64,000 bases of DNA from Clostridioides difficile (GCA_012955965.1 JABBZI010000010.1:62001-126000), one strand, 5' to 3'; shown: positions 26,809 through 35,663, counted from the first letter of the stretch. Translations and numbers: made by a program. The notes: generated from the sequence alone by a model not told the origin.

Positions 26809-27576
26809 ATGGGAGAAATAATAAATGCATTAGATAGAGCCCTAGACATAATTTTGCTATTATATCATGAAAAGAGAGAAATGGGAATAACTGAAATAAG
26901 TAAGGCTATGGGAGTATATAAAAGTACTGTACATAGAACTTTAGTTACTCTTGAAAACAAAGGTTTTGTTATACAAAACGCAGAGAATGGTAAGTATTGG
27001 CTAGGAATAAATTTATATGCAATAGGTATGGTTGTAGGAGAAAAAATGTCATTGACTGAAATAGTAAAACCATATACGAAAAAATTAAATCAAGAATTTA
27101 ACGAAGTAGTTAATGTATCTATATTAGAAGAAAGAGCTCAAGATTCTCCAAGAAGTATCATAATACATAAAGAATATGGTTCAAATCAATTACTCTCAGT
27201 AAATCCATCAGTTGGCTCCAGTAGCGAATGTTATTGTTCAGCAGTTGGAAAATGTCTCATGGCATTTAATGATTCTATAGACTTTGAAAAATATAGAAAG
27301 ACACCAATACACAAGTATACAGAACATACAATTGATAATTGGGATGATATGATGCTCTTTTTAGCAAAAATAAAAGAACAGGGGTATGCCATAGATGATG
27401 AAGAATTAGAACATGGATTAACTTGTATTGGAGCACCTATTTTAGATAAAGATAATAAAGCTATCGCAGCAATAAGTTTATCAGGTCCTACTATAAGAAT
27501 GAGAGAAGGAGACTTTGAGTATAAAATTAAAAGAGTTATGGAAACTGCAAAAAGTATATCTGAGCTTTTTAGATAA
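26809..27576 (+). CDS. IclR-family transcriptional regulator
   Basis: 255 residues: an N-terminal winged helix-turn-helix (about 8-65; GITEISKAMGVYKSTVHRTLVTLENKGFV) and a C-terminal effector domain (about 80-250) with NVSILEERAQD, CYCSAVGKCLMAF and GLTCIGAPILDKDNKAIAAISLSG. IclR proteins usually repress nearby catabolic operons and release DNA on binding a metabolite. It lies just upstream of the oxidoreductase operon but is separated from it by a terminator. The palindromes at 27743 and 30506 are candidate targets. AGGAGG precedes either TTG 26803 (5 bases) or ATG 26809 (11 bases); I use the ATG. Confidence 0.9.
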   Translation: MGEIINALDRALDIILLLYHEKREMGITEISKAMGVYKSTVHRTLVTLENKGFVIQNAENGKYWLGINLYAIGMVVGEKMSLTEIVKPYTKKLNQEFNEVVNVSILEERAQDSPRSIIIHKEYGSNQLLSVNPSVGSSSECYCSAVGKCLMAFNDSIDFEKYRKTPIHKYTEHTIDNWDDMMLFLAKIKEQGYAIDDEELEHGLTCIGAPILDKDNKAIAAISLSGPTIRMREGDFEYKIKRVMETAKSISELFR

Positions 27577-27594
27577 TTTTTTAATCGAAACAAT

Positions 27595-27655
27595 AAAAAG
27601 AGGTTATATTTAAATTGTTATTTGTGAATATCAGTTTAAATATAACCTCTTTTTA
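27595..27655 (+). terminator. Terminator after the IclR gene
   Basis: A near-perfect 20-bp stem, AAAAAGAGGTTATATTTAAA with TTTAAATATAACCTCTTTTT, with a 20-base loop and T-rich end. Confidence 0.88.
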
Positions 27656-27742
27656 TTTAATCAAAAATTAAATATTCTTAAAATTTAAAATGTTGTTGAA
27701 ATATAGAAGCGAATGTGTTATCTTTTAATTAAGCAATAAAAA

Positions 27743-27768
27743 TAGAACAACGTTCTAAACTATAGAAC
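27743..27768. promoter_or_regulatory. Candidate operator (AGAAC-N3-GTTCT) upstream of the 2-oxoacid oxidoreductase operon
   Basis: The 15-bp palindrome TAGAACAACGTTCTA (27743-27757) is followed 20 bases later, on the same face of the helix, by a half-site TAGAAC (27763-27768). The same 13-bp motif occurs twice before buk. A -10-like TATAAT lies at 27783-27788, so a bound protein would block or overlap the promoter. The best candidate binder is the adjacent IclR-type regulator. Confidence 0.55.
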
Positions 27769-27861
27769 AATACTAAAGCATATATAATGTCTATATAAAA
27801 TATAAATATTATATATTTAAAATTAAGTAAAAAAATATTACATAAAGGGGAGATTTAAGAA

Positions 27862-28059
27862 ATGGAAAAAGTCAAGTTGAGTGTTGAAAGATGTAAGGGG
27901 TGTTATCTTTGTATTGAAGCTTGTAAAAAAGATGCAATAAGTCTTTCTGATTACACAAATAAAAAAGGCTTTGTAACTATCAAAGTTGATGAAGAAAAAT
28001 GCATTCAATGTGGAGCTTGTTATACAATGTGTCCTGATTTAGTATTTGAGATATTATAA
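27862..28059 (+). CDS. 2x[4Fe-4S] ferredoxin subunit of 2-oxoacid:ferredoxin oxidoreductase
   Basis: 65 residues with two CxxCxxCxxxC clusters (CKGCYLCIEAC and CIQCGACYTMC), the bacterial-type ferredoxin fold. As the first gene of an operon with the alpha, beta and gamma subunits, it is the delta (KorD/VorD-like) electron-carrying subunit. AAAGGGGAG precedes the ATG. It receives electrons from oxidative decarboxylation of a 2-oxo acid and passes them to free ferredoxin. Confidence 0.9.
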   Translation: MEKVKLSVERCKGCYLCIEACKKDAISLSDYTNKKGFVTIKVDEEKCIQCGACYTMCPDLVFEIL

Positions 28060-28088
28060 ACCATATTTTATTGGAGGGGAGAAAACGT

Positions 28089-29165
28089 ATGCAGAGTTTA
28101 TTAATTAAGGGAAATGAAGCTTTAGCAGAAGGTGCTATACGTGGTGGCTGTAGATTTTATGCAGGTTATCCAATAACACCACAATCAGAAATATTAGAAA
28201 TGATGGCATGGAGACAGAAAGAAGTAGGAGGAGTATTTATTCAAGGTGAATCAGAAATAGCCAGTGTAAATATGGTTATGGGAGCAAGTGCACTTGGAGC
28301 AAGAGCTATGACTTCTTCATCTGGGCCAGGATTTTCATTAAAACAAGAAGGTATCGCATACTGGGTATCAGCTGGTTTGCCAGCAGTTGTAGCATGTGTA
28401 CAAAGATATGGTATAGGTGATGGATTTATAGGAGCAGGTCAAGATAACTATTGGCAAGCTGTAAAAGGTGGAGGAAATGGAGATTATCATTTAATTGTGT
28501 TGGCACCTAACAGTGTTCAAGAAAATATGGATATGGCATATGAGTCTTTCGAATTGGCTGAGAAATATATGCATCCAGTGCTTATACTTTCTGATGCTAC
28601 AATAGGTCAAATGGTAGAGCCTTGTATAGCTCCACCAATGAAAGAGTATGATAAGGATAAAGCTCCATGGGCAGCAAAAGGAACACCTGTAGGAGAAAAA
28701 AATAAAGTTATAACTGATATAACATATTTTGAAGACCAAGATACATGGCAAAAAGGCTATATAGAAAAAATGAGAAAAGTCCAAGAAGATGAACAAAGAT
28801 GGGAAGAAATAGAGATAGAAGATGCTGATGTAGTATTTGTTGCATATGGAATTTCATCAAGAATAGCAGAAGGTGCAGTTAGAGATGCTAGAGCAAAAGG
28901 AATAAAATTAGGATTAATAAGACCAAAAACATTGTGGCCTTATCCAAGAAAAGCATTTAAAAAGTTGAATGATTCATTGAAAGGTCTTGTAACCGTTGAA
29001 ATGAACATGATGGCACAAATGAAGGAAGATGTAATTATAGCATGTGATAATAGATTCCCAGTATATTCAGTGGCAACAGCTCAATACATGGCAGAAGTAA
29101 ATCAATTAATAGATTTTGCTCAACAGATTATAGATGGAAAAGCTAAGCAAGAGGAGGTATTTTAA
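28089..29165 (+). CDS. vorB: 2-oxoacid:ferredoxin oxidoreductase alpha subunit (VorB-type)
   Basis: 358 residues carrying the pyrimidine-binding domain I and domain II of the family. GGCRFYAGYPITPQSEILE at the start, GESEIASVNMVMGAS, and a long central region with SSGPGFSLKQEG are typical. The enzyme oxidatively decarboxylates a 2-oxo acid to acyl-CoA with CoA and ferredoxin. The ptb-buk neighbours favour branched-chain or other short acyl groups over 2-oxoglutarate, but substrate cannot be fixed by sequence. ATG 28089 has GGAGGGG upstream; an in-frame TTG at 28071 lies within or before that site. Confidence 0.9.
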   Translation: MQSLLIKGNEALAEGAIRGGCRFYAGYPITPQSEILEMMAWRQKEVGGVFIQGESEIASVNMVMGASALGARAMTSSSGPGFSLKQEGIAYWVSAGLPAVVACVQRYGIGDGFIGAGQDNYWQAVKGGGNGDYHLIVLAPNSVQENMDMAYESFELAEKYMHPVLILSDATIGQMVEPCIAPPMKEYDKDKAPWAAKGTPVGEKNKVITDITYFEDQDTWQKGYIEKMRKVQEDEQRWEEIEIEDADVVFVAYGISSRIAEGAVRDARAKGIKLGLIRPKTLWPYPRKAFKKLNDSLKGLVTVEMNMMAQMKEDVIIACDNRFPVYSVATAQYMAEVNQLIDFAQQIIDGKAKQEEVF

Positions 29166-29167
29166 TT

Positions 29168-29887
29168 ATGGCTAAGAAAGCACCAGCAATAATGATGTGT
29201 GAAAATATGTTCTGTGGAGGCTGTGGACACTCTATAGTCGATAGAATTATTGGAGAAGTATTAACAGAAATGGATATATGTCAAGATACAATTATATGTT
29301 CAGATATAGGATGTAATCATATGTTTCAATTTAGTATGAATGTAGATGTTGTCGTTCCACCTCATGGTAAAATGGGCGCAGCGATGGCAGCTATGAAAAG
29401 AGTTAGACCAGATAAATATATATTTACAATAGCTGGAGATGGTGGAGCTTATGCAATAGGACTTGGGGAAACTATGTCAGCTGCTACTAGAAATGACAAT
29501 GTTATATTCCTTGTTATGAACAATAATATGTTTGCAATGACAGGGGGTCAAATGGCTCCAACTACTATAGAAGGTCAATATACAGCTTCTACTCCAGGTG
29601 GTAGAAATTATGCAGATCATGGTTCAACATTTGATGTTGTAAAAGTTATGGGAAATTTAGATATAGCATATCTAGCAAGAGGAACAATAACTAACCCTAA
29701 AGAAATAAATACAACAAAAAGATACATCAAAAAGGCATTAGAAAAACAAAAAGAAAATAAAGGTTTCTGTTTAATAGAAGTACTTGTACCATGTCCAACA
29801 AACTGGGGGTTAAAACCAGTAGATGCTATGAAGAGAATCGAAAATGAACTTGTTCCAAAGTATCCACTTGGAGAATTTATTGATTAG
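29168..29887 (+). CDS. 2-oxoacid:ferredoxin oxidoreductase beta subunit (TPP-binding)
   Basis: 239 residues with the thiamine pyrophosphate-binding domain. MFCGGCGHSIVDRII, the SDIGCNHMFQF segment, HGKMGAAMAAMKRV, and the TPP/Mg motif GDGGAYAIGLGE ... NNNMFAMTGGQ are visible. It starts 2 bases after the alpha subunit stop. With the alpha, gamma and ferredoxin subunits it forms a soluble four-subunit enzyme typical of anaerobes. Named KorB or VorA in different schemes. Confidence 0.92.
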   Translation: MAKKAPAIMMCENMFCGGCGHSIVDRIIGEVLTEMDICQDTIICSDIGCNHMFQFSMNVDVVVPPHGKMGAAMAAMKRVRPDKYIFTIAGDGGAYAIGLGETMSAATRNDNVIFLVMNNNMFAMTGGQMAPTTIEGQYTASTPGGRNYADHGSTFDVVKVMGNLDIAYLARGTITNPKEINTTKRYIKKALEKQKENKGFCLIEVLVPCPTNWGLKPVDAMKRIENELVPKYPLGEFID

Positions 29888-29899
29888 GGAGGAAATGAT

Positions 29900-30439
29900 A
29901 TGTTAAATGAAATCATATGTGCTGGTTTTGGAGGACAGGGAGTTCTTACAGCAGGAAAAATTATAATGTATGTTGCATATAAAGCGGATAAGAAAATTAC
30001 ATGGTTCCCATCTTACGGAAATGAGATGAGAGGAGGAAGTGCAAATTGTAATGTTGTTGTAAGTGATGAAAAAATTGCAAATCCTTGTGTAAAAAATCCA
30101 GATATATTATTAGGAATGAATAGTGTATCAGTAGATAAGTATGAAAGTTTAATGAAAGCAAATGGTTATATGTTTGTCAATGAATCACTAGTAGGTAAGG
30201 ATAGAAAATATAGAGAAGACATTAATGTTATAAAAGTACCTGTTACTGAAATCGCACAAAATTTAGGTAATGAAAAAGCTGCTAATATTTGTATGTTAGG
30301 TGTAATGGTGAAGAATTTAGATTTATTTACAAAGGAAGAGTTTGAAAGTGGTATGTGTGAATACTTTGAAAATCAAGGAAAAGGTAAGTTTAATGCCAAA
30401 AATATAGAAGCATTTGAAGCTGGGTATGATTATAAGTGA
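29900..30439 (+). CDS. 2-oxoacid:ferredoxin oxidoreductase gamma subunit
   Basis: 179 residues; the gamma (domain III) subunit, recognised by ICAGFGGQGVLTAGKIIMY at the N-terminus and the WFPSYGNEMRGGSANCNVVVS segment. It completes the four-subunit enzyme. TTAGGGAGGAAATG links it to the preceding gene. No terminator was seen after it; a new promoter for buk lies 25 bases downstream, so buk may be transcribed both by readthrough and independently. Confidence 0.92.
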   Translation: MLNEIICAGFGGQGVLTAGKIIMYVAYKADKKITWFPSYGNEMRGGSANCNVVVSDEKIANPCVKNPDILLGMNSVSVDKYESLMKANGYMFVNESLVGKDRKYREDINVIKVPVTEIAQNLGNEKAANICMLGVMVKNLDLFTKEEFESGMCEYFENQGKGKFNAKNIEAFEAGYDYK

Positions 30440-30464
30440 ATATTTTAAATATTTAAAATAATTA

Positions 30465-30493
30465 TTGAAATACTTATTTTTATATGTTAGTAT
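30465..30493 (+). promoter_or_regulatory. Promoter upstream of buk-ptb
   Basis: TTGAAA (30465-30470), a 17-base spacer and TAGTAT (30488-30493). Both palindromes at 30506-30574 lie just downstream, in the leader. Confidence 0.5.
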
Positions 30494-30505
30494 TTAATTA
30501 ATAAA

Positions 30506-30574
30506 ATATAGAACGTCGTTCTGGGTAGTAGGACATGAGAATTTAAGTTGAAATATCAGAACGATGTTCTATAT
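30506..30574. promoter_or_regulatory. Paired operator/hairpin in the buk leader (two AGAAC-N3-GTTCT sites)
   Basis: AGAACGTCGTTCT (30510-30522) and AGAACGATGTTCT (30558-30570), 48 bp centre to centre. The two copies with their flanks (30506-30522 and 30558-30574) are also inverted repeats of one another: 17 bp with a single G-T mismatch. The leader RNA could therefore form one long stem with a 35-base loop, or two small hairpins. The same motif lies upstream of the oxidoreductase operon. Confidence 0.6.
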
Positions 30575-30595
30575 AGTGAAACTGGGGGTGTTAAA

Positions 30596-31654
30596 TTGAA
30601 AATTCTAGTAATAAATCCTGGTGGGACATCTACAAAGATTTCTGTTTTCCAAGATGAAAATGAAGTTTTGAAAAAAAATATAACTCATACAAGAGAGGAT
30701 TTAAAAAAATTTTCTAAAGTATTTGATGAATATGACTATAGAAAACAACTAATAGTGGATATTTTAAGTAGTGAGAATCATATTATAAATTCTTTTGACG
30801 CAGTAGTTGGCCGTGGTGGACTTATGAAAGCTATAAAAGGTGGCACTTATACTGTGAGTGAAGAAATGATTGAAGACATGAGAAATGAAATAAATGGAGA
30901 ACATGCATCGAATCTAGGTGCATTGTTGGCTAAGACTATAGCCGATGAAATAGGAGTACAATCATTTGTAGTAGACCCAGTTTCTGTAGATGAATTTGAT
31001 GATGTATCAAGGATTACAGGAATTTCAGACATAGAAAAAGCTAGTTGGTTACATGCATTAAATCATAAAGCTGTTTCAAGAAAGATTGCACAAAAACTAG
31101 GTGGAAAATATGAGAATTATAACTTTATTGTAGCTCATCTAGGTTCAGGAATATCAATTGTAGCACATAAACAAGGAAAAATGATTGATGGAAGTGGTGG
31201 AAGGTCTGATGGTCCATTTTCTCCAGAAAGAAGTGGTGGATTACTTGCATACCCTCTTGTAGAATTGTGTTATTCTGGAAAATATACTCATGACGAAATG
31301 GTTGCAAAAGTAAGTTCAATTGGAGGAATGTACGATTATTTAGGCACTAAAGATATGATAGAAATTGAGAATAGAATTAAGGATGGTGATAAAAAAGCAA
31401 AACTTATAATGGATGCATTTATTTATCAAGTAGCAAAAGAAATCTCTATGTATGGGGCTTCACTTTCAGGGGATGTAGATAGAATTATTTTAACTGGGGG
31501 GATATCACATTCGGAAATGGTAATTAAAGGAGTCATAGAGAAAGTTTCGTATTTGGCACCAGTAGAGACAGTTCCAGGAGAAATGGAAATGGAAGCACTT
31601 GCTCTTGGAGCACTTAGAGTACTTAAAGGAGAAGAAATAGCAAAAACTTATTAA
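30596..31654 (+). CDS. buk: Butyrate/branched-chain carboxylate kinase
   Basis: An ASKHA-fold kinase of 352 residues that converts acyl phosphate plus ADP to carboxylate plus ATP. It begins KILVINPGGTSTKISVFQ; AHLGSGISIVAH and GGRSDGPFSPERSGGLLAYP are typical of Buk. The TTG at 30596 follows TGGGGGTG; an in-frame TTG at 30548 would put the second palindrome inside the coding region and has no site. Followed by ptb after 17 bases, the reverse of the ptb-buk order common in butyrate producers. With the 2-oxoacid oxidoreductase it is more likely to act on isobutyryl, isovaleryl or similar phosphates. Confidence 0.93.
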   Translation: MKILVINPGGTSTKISVFQDENEVLKKNITHTREDLKKFSKVFDEYDYRKQLIVDILSSENHIINSFDAVVGRGGLMKAIKGGTYTVSEEMIEDMRNEINGEHASNLGALLAKTIADEIGVQSFVVDPVSVDEFDDVSRITGISDIEKASWLHALNHKAVSRKIAQKLGGKYENYNFIVAHLGSGISIVAHKQGKMIDGSGGRSDGPFSPERSGGLLAYPLVELCYSGKYTHDEMVAKVSSIGGMYDYLGTKDMIEIENRIKDGDKKAKLIMDAFIYQVAKEISMYGASLSGDVDRIILTGGISHSEMVIKGVIEKVSYLAPVETVPGEMEMEALALGALRVLKGEEIAKTY

Positions 31655-31671
31655 TATTTAGGAGAAAGAGT

Positions 31672-32565
31672 ATGTTAAAAGATTTTAATAATTTATTAGA
31701 AGAGGCTAAAAAGCTTGAACCTGTTATTGTAAGTGTTGCTGTTGCAGAAGATAAAGAAGTATTAAAAGCTGTAAAATCAGCAACAGATTTAAATATTATA
31801 AAGCCAATTCTTGTAGGAGACAAGGATAAAATAGAAAATATATCGAAAGAAATTGGATTAAAAGGTCACGAAATAATAGGATGTCAAAATCCTGAAGAGT
31901 CAGTCAAAAAAGCTGTAGAGATAGTTAAGAATAAAGAAGCCAAAGTTCTTATGAAGGGATTAGTTAATACGAGTGTCTATATGAGAGCTATATTAAATAA
32001 AGAGACTGGTCTTAGAACAGGGAGATTATTGAGTTTACTTGCAGTATATGAATTACCTCAATATCACAAACTTCTTTATTGCACTGATAGTGGTATAAAT
32101 GTATCGCCAAATTTAAATCAAAAAAAAGATATAATGATAAATGCACTTCTTACTATGAAGAGTATAGGCATGGAAAATCCTAAAACTGCTATACTTACTG
32201 CAAATGAAATGGTAGACCATAAAATACAATCTACAGTAGATGCAAACCTACTTGTAGAGATGGAGAAATCAGGAGAAATACCAAAGTGTATAGCAGAGGG
32301 TCCAATAGCCTTTGATGTGGCATTTGATGCACATGCAGCAGAACATAAAGGTATTAAAAGTAATATAGCTGGAGATGTTGATTTACTAGTATTTCCAAAT
32401 ATAGAAGCAGGGAATATATTAGGAAAATCATGGCTTAGATTTAATCAAGCCAAGTGGGCAGGTATAGTTTTAGGAGCAACAAATCCAATAATTTTAGGTT
32501 CACGTTCTGATACAGCTGAAATTAAAATAAATTCAATAGCATTAGCGTGTTTAGCATCAAAATAA
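31672..32565 (+). CDS. ptb: Phosphate butyryltransferase-like phosphotransacylase
   Basis: 297 residues of the phosphate acetyl/butyryltransferase family. It transfers an acyl group from CoA to phosphate, feeding Buk. The segments KVLMKGLVNTSVYMRAILN, YCTDSGINVSPNLNQKKDI, and VDLLVFPNIEAGNILGKSW are diagnostic. ATG with TTAGGAG upstream. It lies between buk and an aminotransferase gene in one operon with short spacers (17 and 26 bases). Confidence 0.93.
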   Translation: MLKDFNNLLEEAKKLEPVIVSVAVAEDKEVLKAVKSATDLNIIKPILVGDKDKIENISKEIGLKGHEIIGCQNPEESVKKAVEIVKNKEAKVLMKGLVNTSVYMRAILNKETGLRTGRLLSLLAVYELPQYHKLLYCTDSGINVSPNLNQKKDIMINALLTMKSIGMENPKTAILTANEMVDHKIQSTVDANLLVEMEKSGEIPKCIAEGPIAFDVAFDAHAAEHKGIKSNIAGDVDLLVFPNIEAGNILGKSWLRFNQAKWAGIVLGATNPIILGSRSDTAEIKINSIALACLASK

Positions 32566-32591
32566 GAAATTATTAAGGAGGAGAAAGTATT

Positions 32592-33800
32592 ATGAAATAT
32601 GCAAAAAGAATGGATATGGTAAAAGCTTCAGCTATAAGAGCTTCTCAAAAGAAAATAGCTCAGAAAGTGGCAAGTGGAGGTACTGTTATATCTTTTGCTG
32701 CAGGACTTCCTGACCCAAACTTATTTCCAATAGAAGAGATAAGTGAAGTAACTCAAAAAGTACTTAGCGAAAGAGGAAAATTTGCTTTAGCATATGGACC
32801 TACTAAAGGTGAAGATGAGTTATTGGAGTTATTAGTAAAAAGAATGAAGGAAGAAGAAAATATTGATACAAAAGCAGAAAATATCATAATAACTACTGGT
32901 TCACAACAAGGTATATCTCTTAGTGCTATGATTTTATTAGAAAAAGGAGACATAGTAGTTACAGAAAATCCAAGTTACTTAGGTGCAATAAATGCATTTA
33001 GACCTTATGAATGTGATTTTTTAGGCGTAGATACTGATGATGAAGGAATAGTAACAGATGATTTGGATAAATTATTATCTGAAAATTCTAACATAAAGGT
33101 AATCTATGTAATACCAACATTTCAAAACCCTACAGGAAAAACATGGTCTTTACAAAGAAGAAAAGATTTTATGGAAGTCGTGAATAAATATGATGTCATA
33201 GTAATAGAAGACAATCCTTATGGGGAAATAAGATTTACACCAGAGCCTCTACCTACACTTAAATCTCTTGATACTAAAGATAAAGTATTATATCTAGGTT
33301 CATTTTCAAAAGTATTATGTCCAGGATTTAGAGTTGCTTGGATGTGTGGGAATGTAGACATCATAGATAAAGCAGAACTTTTGAAACAAGGTATAGATTT
33401 ACAGTCAAATCAATTTTCTCAAGTGCAAGTAATAGAATTTTTAAAGAAATATAATTTAAATGAGCATATAGAAAAAATAAGAGCTGAGTACAAAAAAAGA
33501 TGTTTATTGATGTTAGATGCTATGAAAAAACATTTTCCAGAGGAAGCTAAGTATACAAAGCCAGATGGAGGAATGTTTATATGGGTTGAACTTCCTGAAA
33601 GTATAAATGTAGACGATTTACTAGACAAGGCTATTGATGCTGGAGTTGCTTATGTTTCTGGAGAATCATTCTTTGCAAATAATGGACCAAAAAATACTAT
33701 GAGACTTAACTATACAACAATGTCAGAAGAGCAAATCGTTAATGGAATTCAAATACTTGCAGAAGTTATAAAAAAAGAACTCAATTATGCTTGTGAATAA
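32592..33800 (+). CDS. PLP-dependent aminotransferase (class I/II, MocR-core/LysN-like)
   Basis: 402 residues with fold type I features: FAAGLPDPNLFP, YGPTKGEDELLELL, TTGSQQGISL, PTFQNPTGKTWS, ED-NPYGEIRF and the PLP lysine Lys240 in GSFSKVLCPGFRVAW. Members include 2-aminoadipate and aromatic or branched-chain amino acid transaminases. Placed after vor, buk and ptb, it most likely makes the 2-oxo acid that the oxidoreductase consumes. No N-terminal helix-turn-helix is present, so it is not a MocR regulator. AAGGAGGAG precedes the ATG. Confidence 0.88.
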   Translation: MKYAKRMDMVKASAIRASQKKIAQKVASGGTVISFAAGLPDPNLFPIEEISEVTQKVLSERGKFALAYGPTKGEDELLELLVKRMKEEENIDTKAENIIITTGSQQGISLSAMILLEKGDIVVTENPSYLGAINAFRPYECDFLGVDTDDEGIVTDDLDKLLSENSNIKVIYVIPTFQNPTGKTWSLQRRKDFMEVVNKYDVIVIEDNPYGEIRFTPEPLPTLKSLDTKDKVLYLGSFSKVLCPGFRVAWMCGNVDIIDKAELLKQGIDLQSNQFSQVQVIEFLKKYNLNEHIEKIRAEYKKRCLLMLDAMKKHFPEEAKYTKPDGGMFIWVELPESINVDDLLDKAIDAGVAYVSGESFFANNGPKNTMRLNYTTMSEEQIVNGIQILAEVIKKELNYACE

Positions 33801-33823
33801 ATATAAAAAGTGAGGGCTTAAAT

Positions 33824-35086
33824 ATGGGAGAAAAAGGGAACGGTATAAAGTTTGGAAAGTTAATGTTTCAACTTGTTATTATAGCGATATCTTGGGAATT
33901 AGTTTATATTATACCATTTATCCAATATACATTATATGATCCAATCTTAAAAGCATTAGAGTGTACAAATACTCAACTAGGTTTTCTACTTACAATTTAT
34001 GGATTAGGGAATATATTTGGAGCTCCTATAGGGGGTTGGTTAGCAGATAGATTTGATTATAGAAAGATAATTTTAGGTTCTGTATTTCTTAATGGATTAG
34101 TATCATTTGCATTTGCATTTAACATGAACTATCCGTTTGCAGTTGCAACTTGGGTAGGTTGTGCAATCACATCATTAGTTATGAACTATCCTTCTATGGT
34201 AAAAATACTTAGAGTTATAGGAAAAGATAATCAAGGTAAAGTTTATGGATTCAATGAAGCTATGGTTGGAGTTTCTGGCGTAGTAATGGGAGCAATATTC
34301 TTATATATTTATACATGTTTTTCAACTCCTGTATTGGGTATGAGATGGGTAATGATATCTCTAGGAGTATTATCAATAGTAATGTGCCCAGTATTATGGT
34401 TTGTAATTAGAGATGTAGATATCAGAGAAGACAAAGAAGAAGAAGCAAGTGAAAAAATGTCTGCTGGTGATTTTATGACAGTACTAAAATCACCAAATAC
34501 TTGGCTAGTAGGAATAAGCATATTCTGTGTATATTCATTCACAGTTACAATGTCTTATTTTACACCATATATAACATCAGTACTTGGAGGTTCTGTGGCA
34601 TTGTCTGGGGCATTAGCAATAATAAGACAACATGGTCTAAAATTGTTTGGAGCACCATTTGGAGGATATTGTGCAGATAAAGTAAAATCACCTACAAAAG
34701 TACTCCTACCAATATATGTATTTGGTATAGCAGTAATAGTTTTATTCCTAGTATTACCTGCATCAACTCCAATGACTATATTTATAGCTCTAACATTTGT
34801 AGTAGGTATATTAGGTTACATGGGAAAAGGTATATATTATGCAGTTCAAGATGAAGTAAAAGTTCCAGTTAAATATTCAGCAACTACTATAGGTATAGCT
34901 GCAGCTTTAGGATTTTCACCAGATGTATTCCAATTTGCATTAATAGGACACTGGATAGATACTTATGGTAATAAAGGTTACACATATACATTTATATTCC
35001 AGATAGCAATTCTAATAATTGGTATACTATCTTGTTTATATATATTAAAAGTTAAGAAGAAAAGAGAAAGTAAGTTAGAAGCATAA
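33824..35086 (+). CDS. MFS transporter, probable carboxylate or amino acid carrier
   Basis: A 12-helix transporter of 420 residues. The loop 2-3 MFS motif is visible as GGWLADRFDYRK (about 65-77) after the IYGLGNIFGAPIGG helix. Resembles the glycerol-3-phosphate/oxalate-formate type branch, not drug exporters. It lies 24 bases after the aminotransferase in the same operon, so uptake of the amino acid or export of the fermentation acid is likely. No terminator was recognised after it. Confidence 0.78.
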   Translation: MGEKGNGIKFGKLMFQLVIIAISWELVYIIPFIQYTLYDPILKALECTNTQLGFLLTIYGLGNIFGAPIGGWLADRFDYRKIILGSVFLNGLVSFAFAFNMNYPFAVATWVGCAITSLVMNYPSMVKILRVIGKDNQGKVYGFNEAMVGVSGVVMGAIFLYIYTCFSTPVLGMRWVMISLGVLSIVMCPVLWFVIRDVDIREDKEEEASEKMSAGDFMTVLKSPNTWLVGISIFCVYSFTVTMSYFTPYITSVLGGSVALSGALAIIRQHGLKLFGAPFGGYCADKVKSPTKVLLPIYVFGIAVIVLFLVLPASTPMTIFIALTFVVGILGYMGKGIYYAVQDEVKVPVKYSATTIGIAAALGFSPDVFQFALIGHWIDTYGNKGYTYTFIFQIAILIIGILSCLYILKVKKKRESKLEA

Positions 35087-35663
35087 ATATTGTAAAAATA
35101 CCAAATTATTAAGTTTTATAGCAATACTTAAAATTTAAAGTGCAACACACCAAAATGTTATCAAGTTTTCTAGGTTTTAGTATAAAGTTACCCCTAAAGG
35201 TCTGGAATTGAGTAGCAATTATCATCTATTTATATATTTACATAAACCTATTTAATTTAAATTTTAAAAAATTTTCAAAAATAGGTGGTAATTGTACTCA
35301 ATTTTACACCTCATAATAAATACGAAAATTTAAAATCTAACTATATACTATACAATTATATATTAATAATTGTATATGGTACTATTTATATAGTAACAGT
35401 TTCAGGCTTTTCATTACATATATTCCAATTTATATTGTTTGATTGTTTGTCAAATACATATCGTTAAAAAGTTTATAAATTTACGTTTATATATCGATTA
35501 ATATTCTTTGTTTTAGAGATAGATACTTATAGCTTGTGGATTAAAAATAATATAAATAGAAGATAGATTTTTTAGATATATTGAGTTAAAGATTATATAG
35601 AATGTTGAAACATAGCTATTTAAATTATTATCTATAAATATAAAATGAATGGTGGTGAGTTAA
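35087..35663. other. 577-base intergenic region without a supported gene
   Basis: AT-rich. A 60-codon open frame (35285-35467, +) has a GTG start buried in its own putative ribosome binding site and a composition typical of chance. The only GC-rich patch, around 35188-35208 (CCCCTAAAGGTCTGG), shows no convincing hairpin. No terminator for the upstream MFS gene and no riboswitch consensus were recognised. The Shine-Dalgarno sequence GGTGGTGAG for the next gene ends it. Confidence 0.4.

Noticed and set aside
27743-27757. LexA (SOS) box
   Set aside because: The palindrome has a 3-base centre between GAAC and GTTC; known Firmicute LexA boxes have 4. The downstream genes are metabolic.
30548-30595. 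Upstream TTG start for buk
   Set aside because: It would place the second palindrome in the coding region and has no ribosome site; the family N-terminus begins at 30596 after TGGGGGTG.
35285-35467. 60-codon open frame on the plus strand in the gap after the MFS gene
   Set aside because: The GTG lies inside the only possible ribosome site, there is no promoter or family resemblance, and the residue composition is that of chance AT-rich translation.
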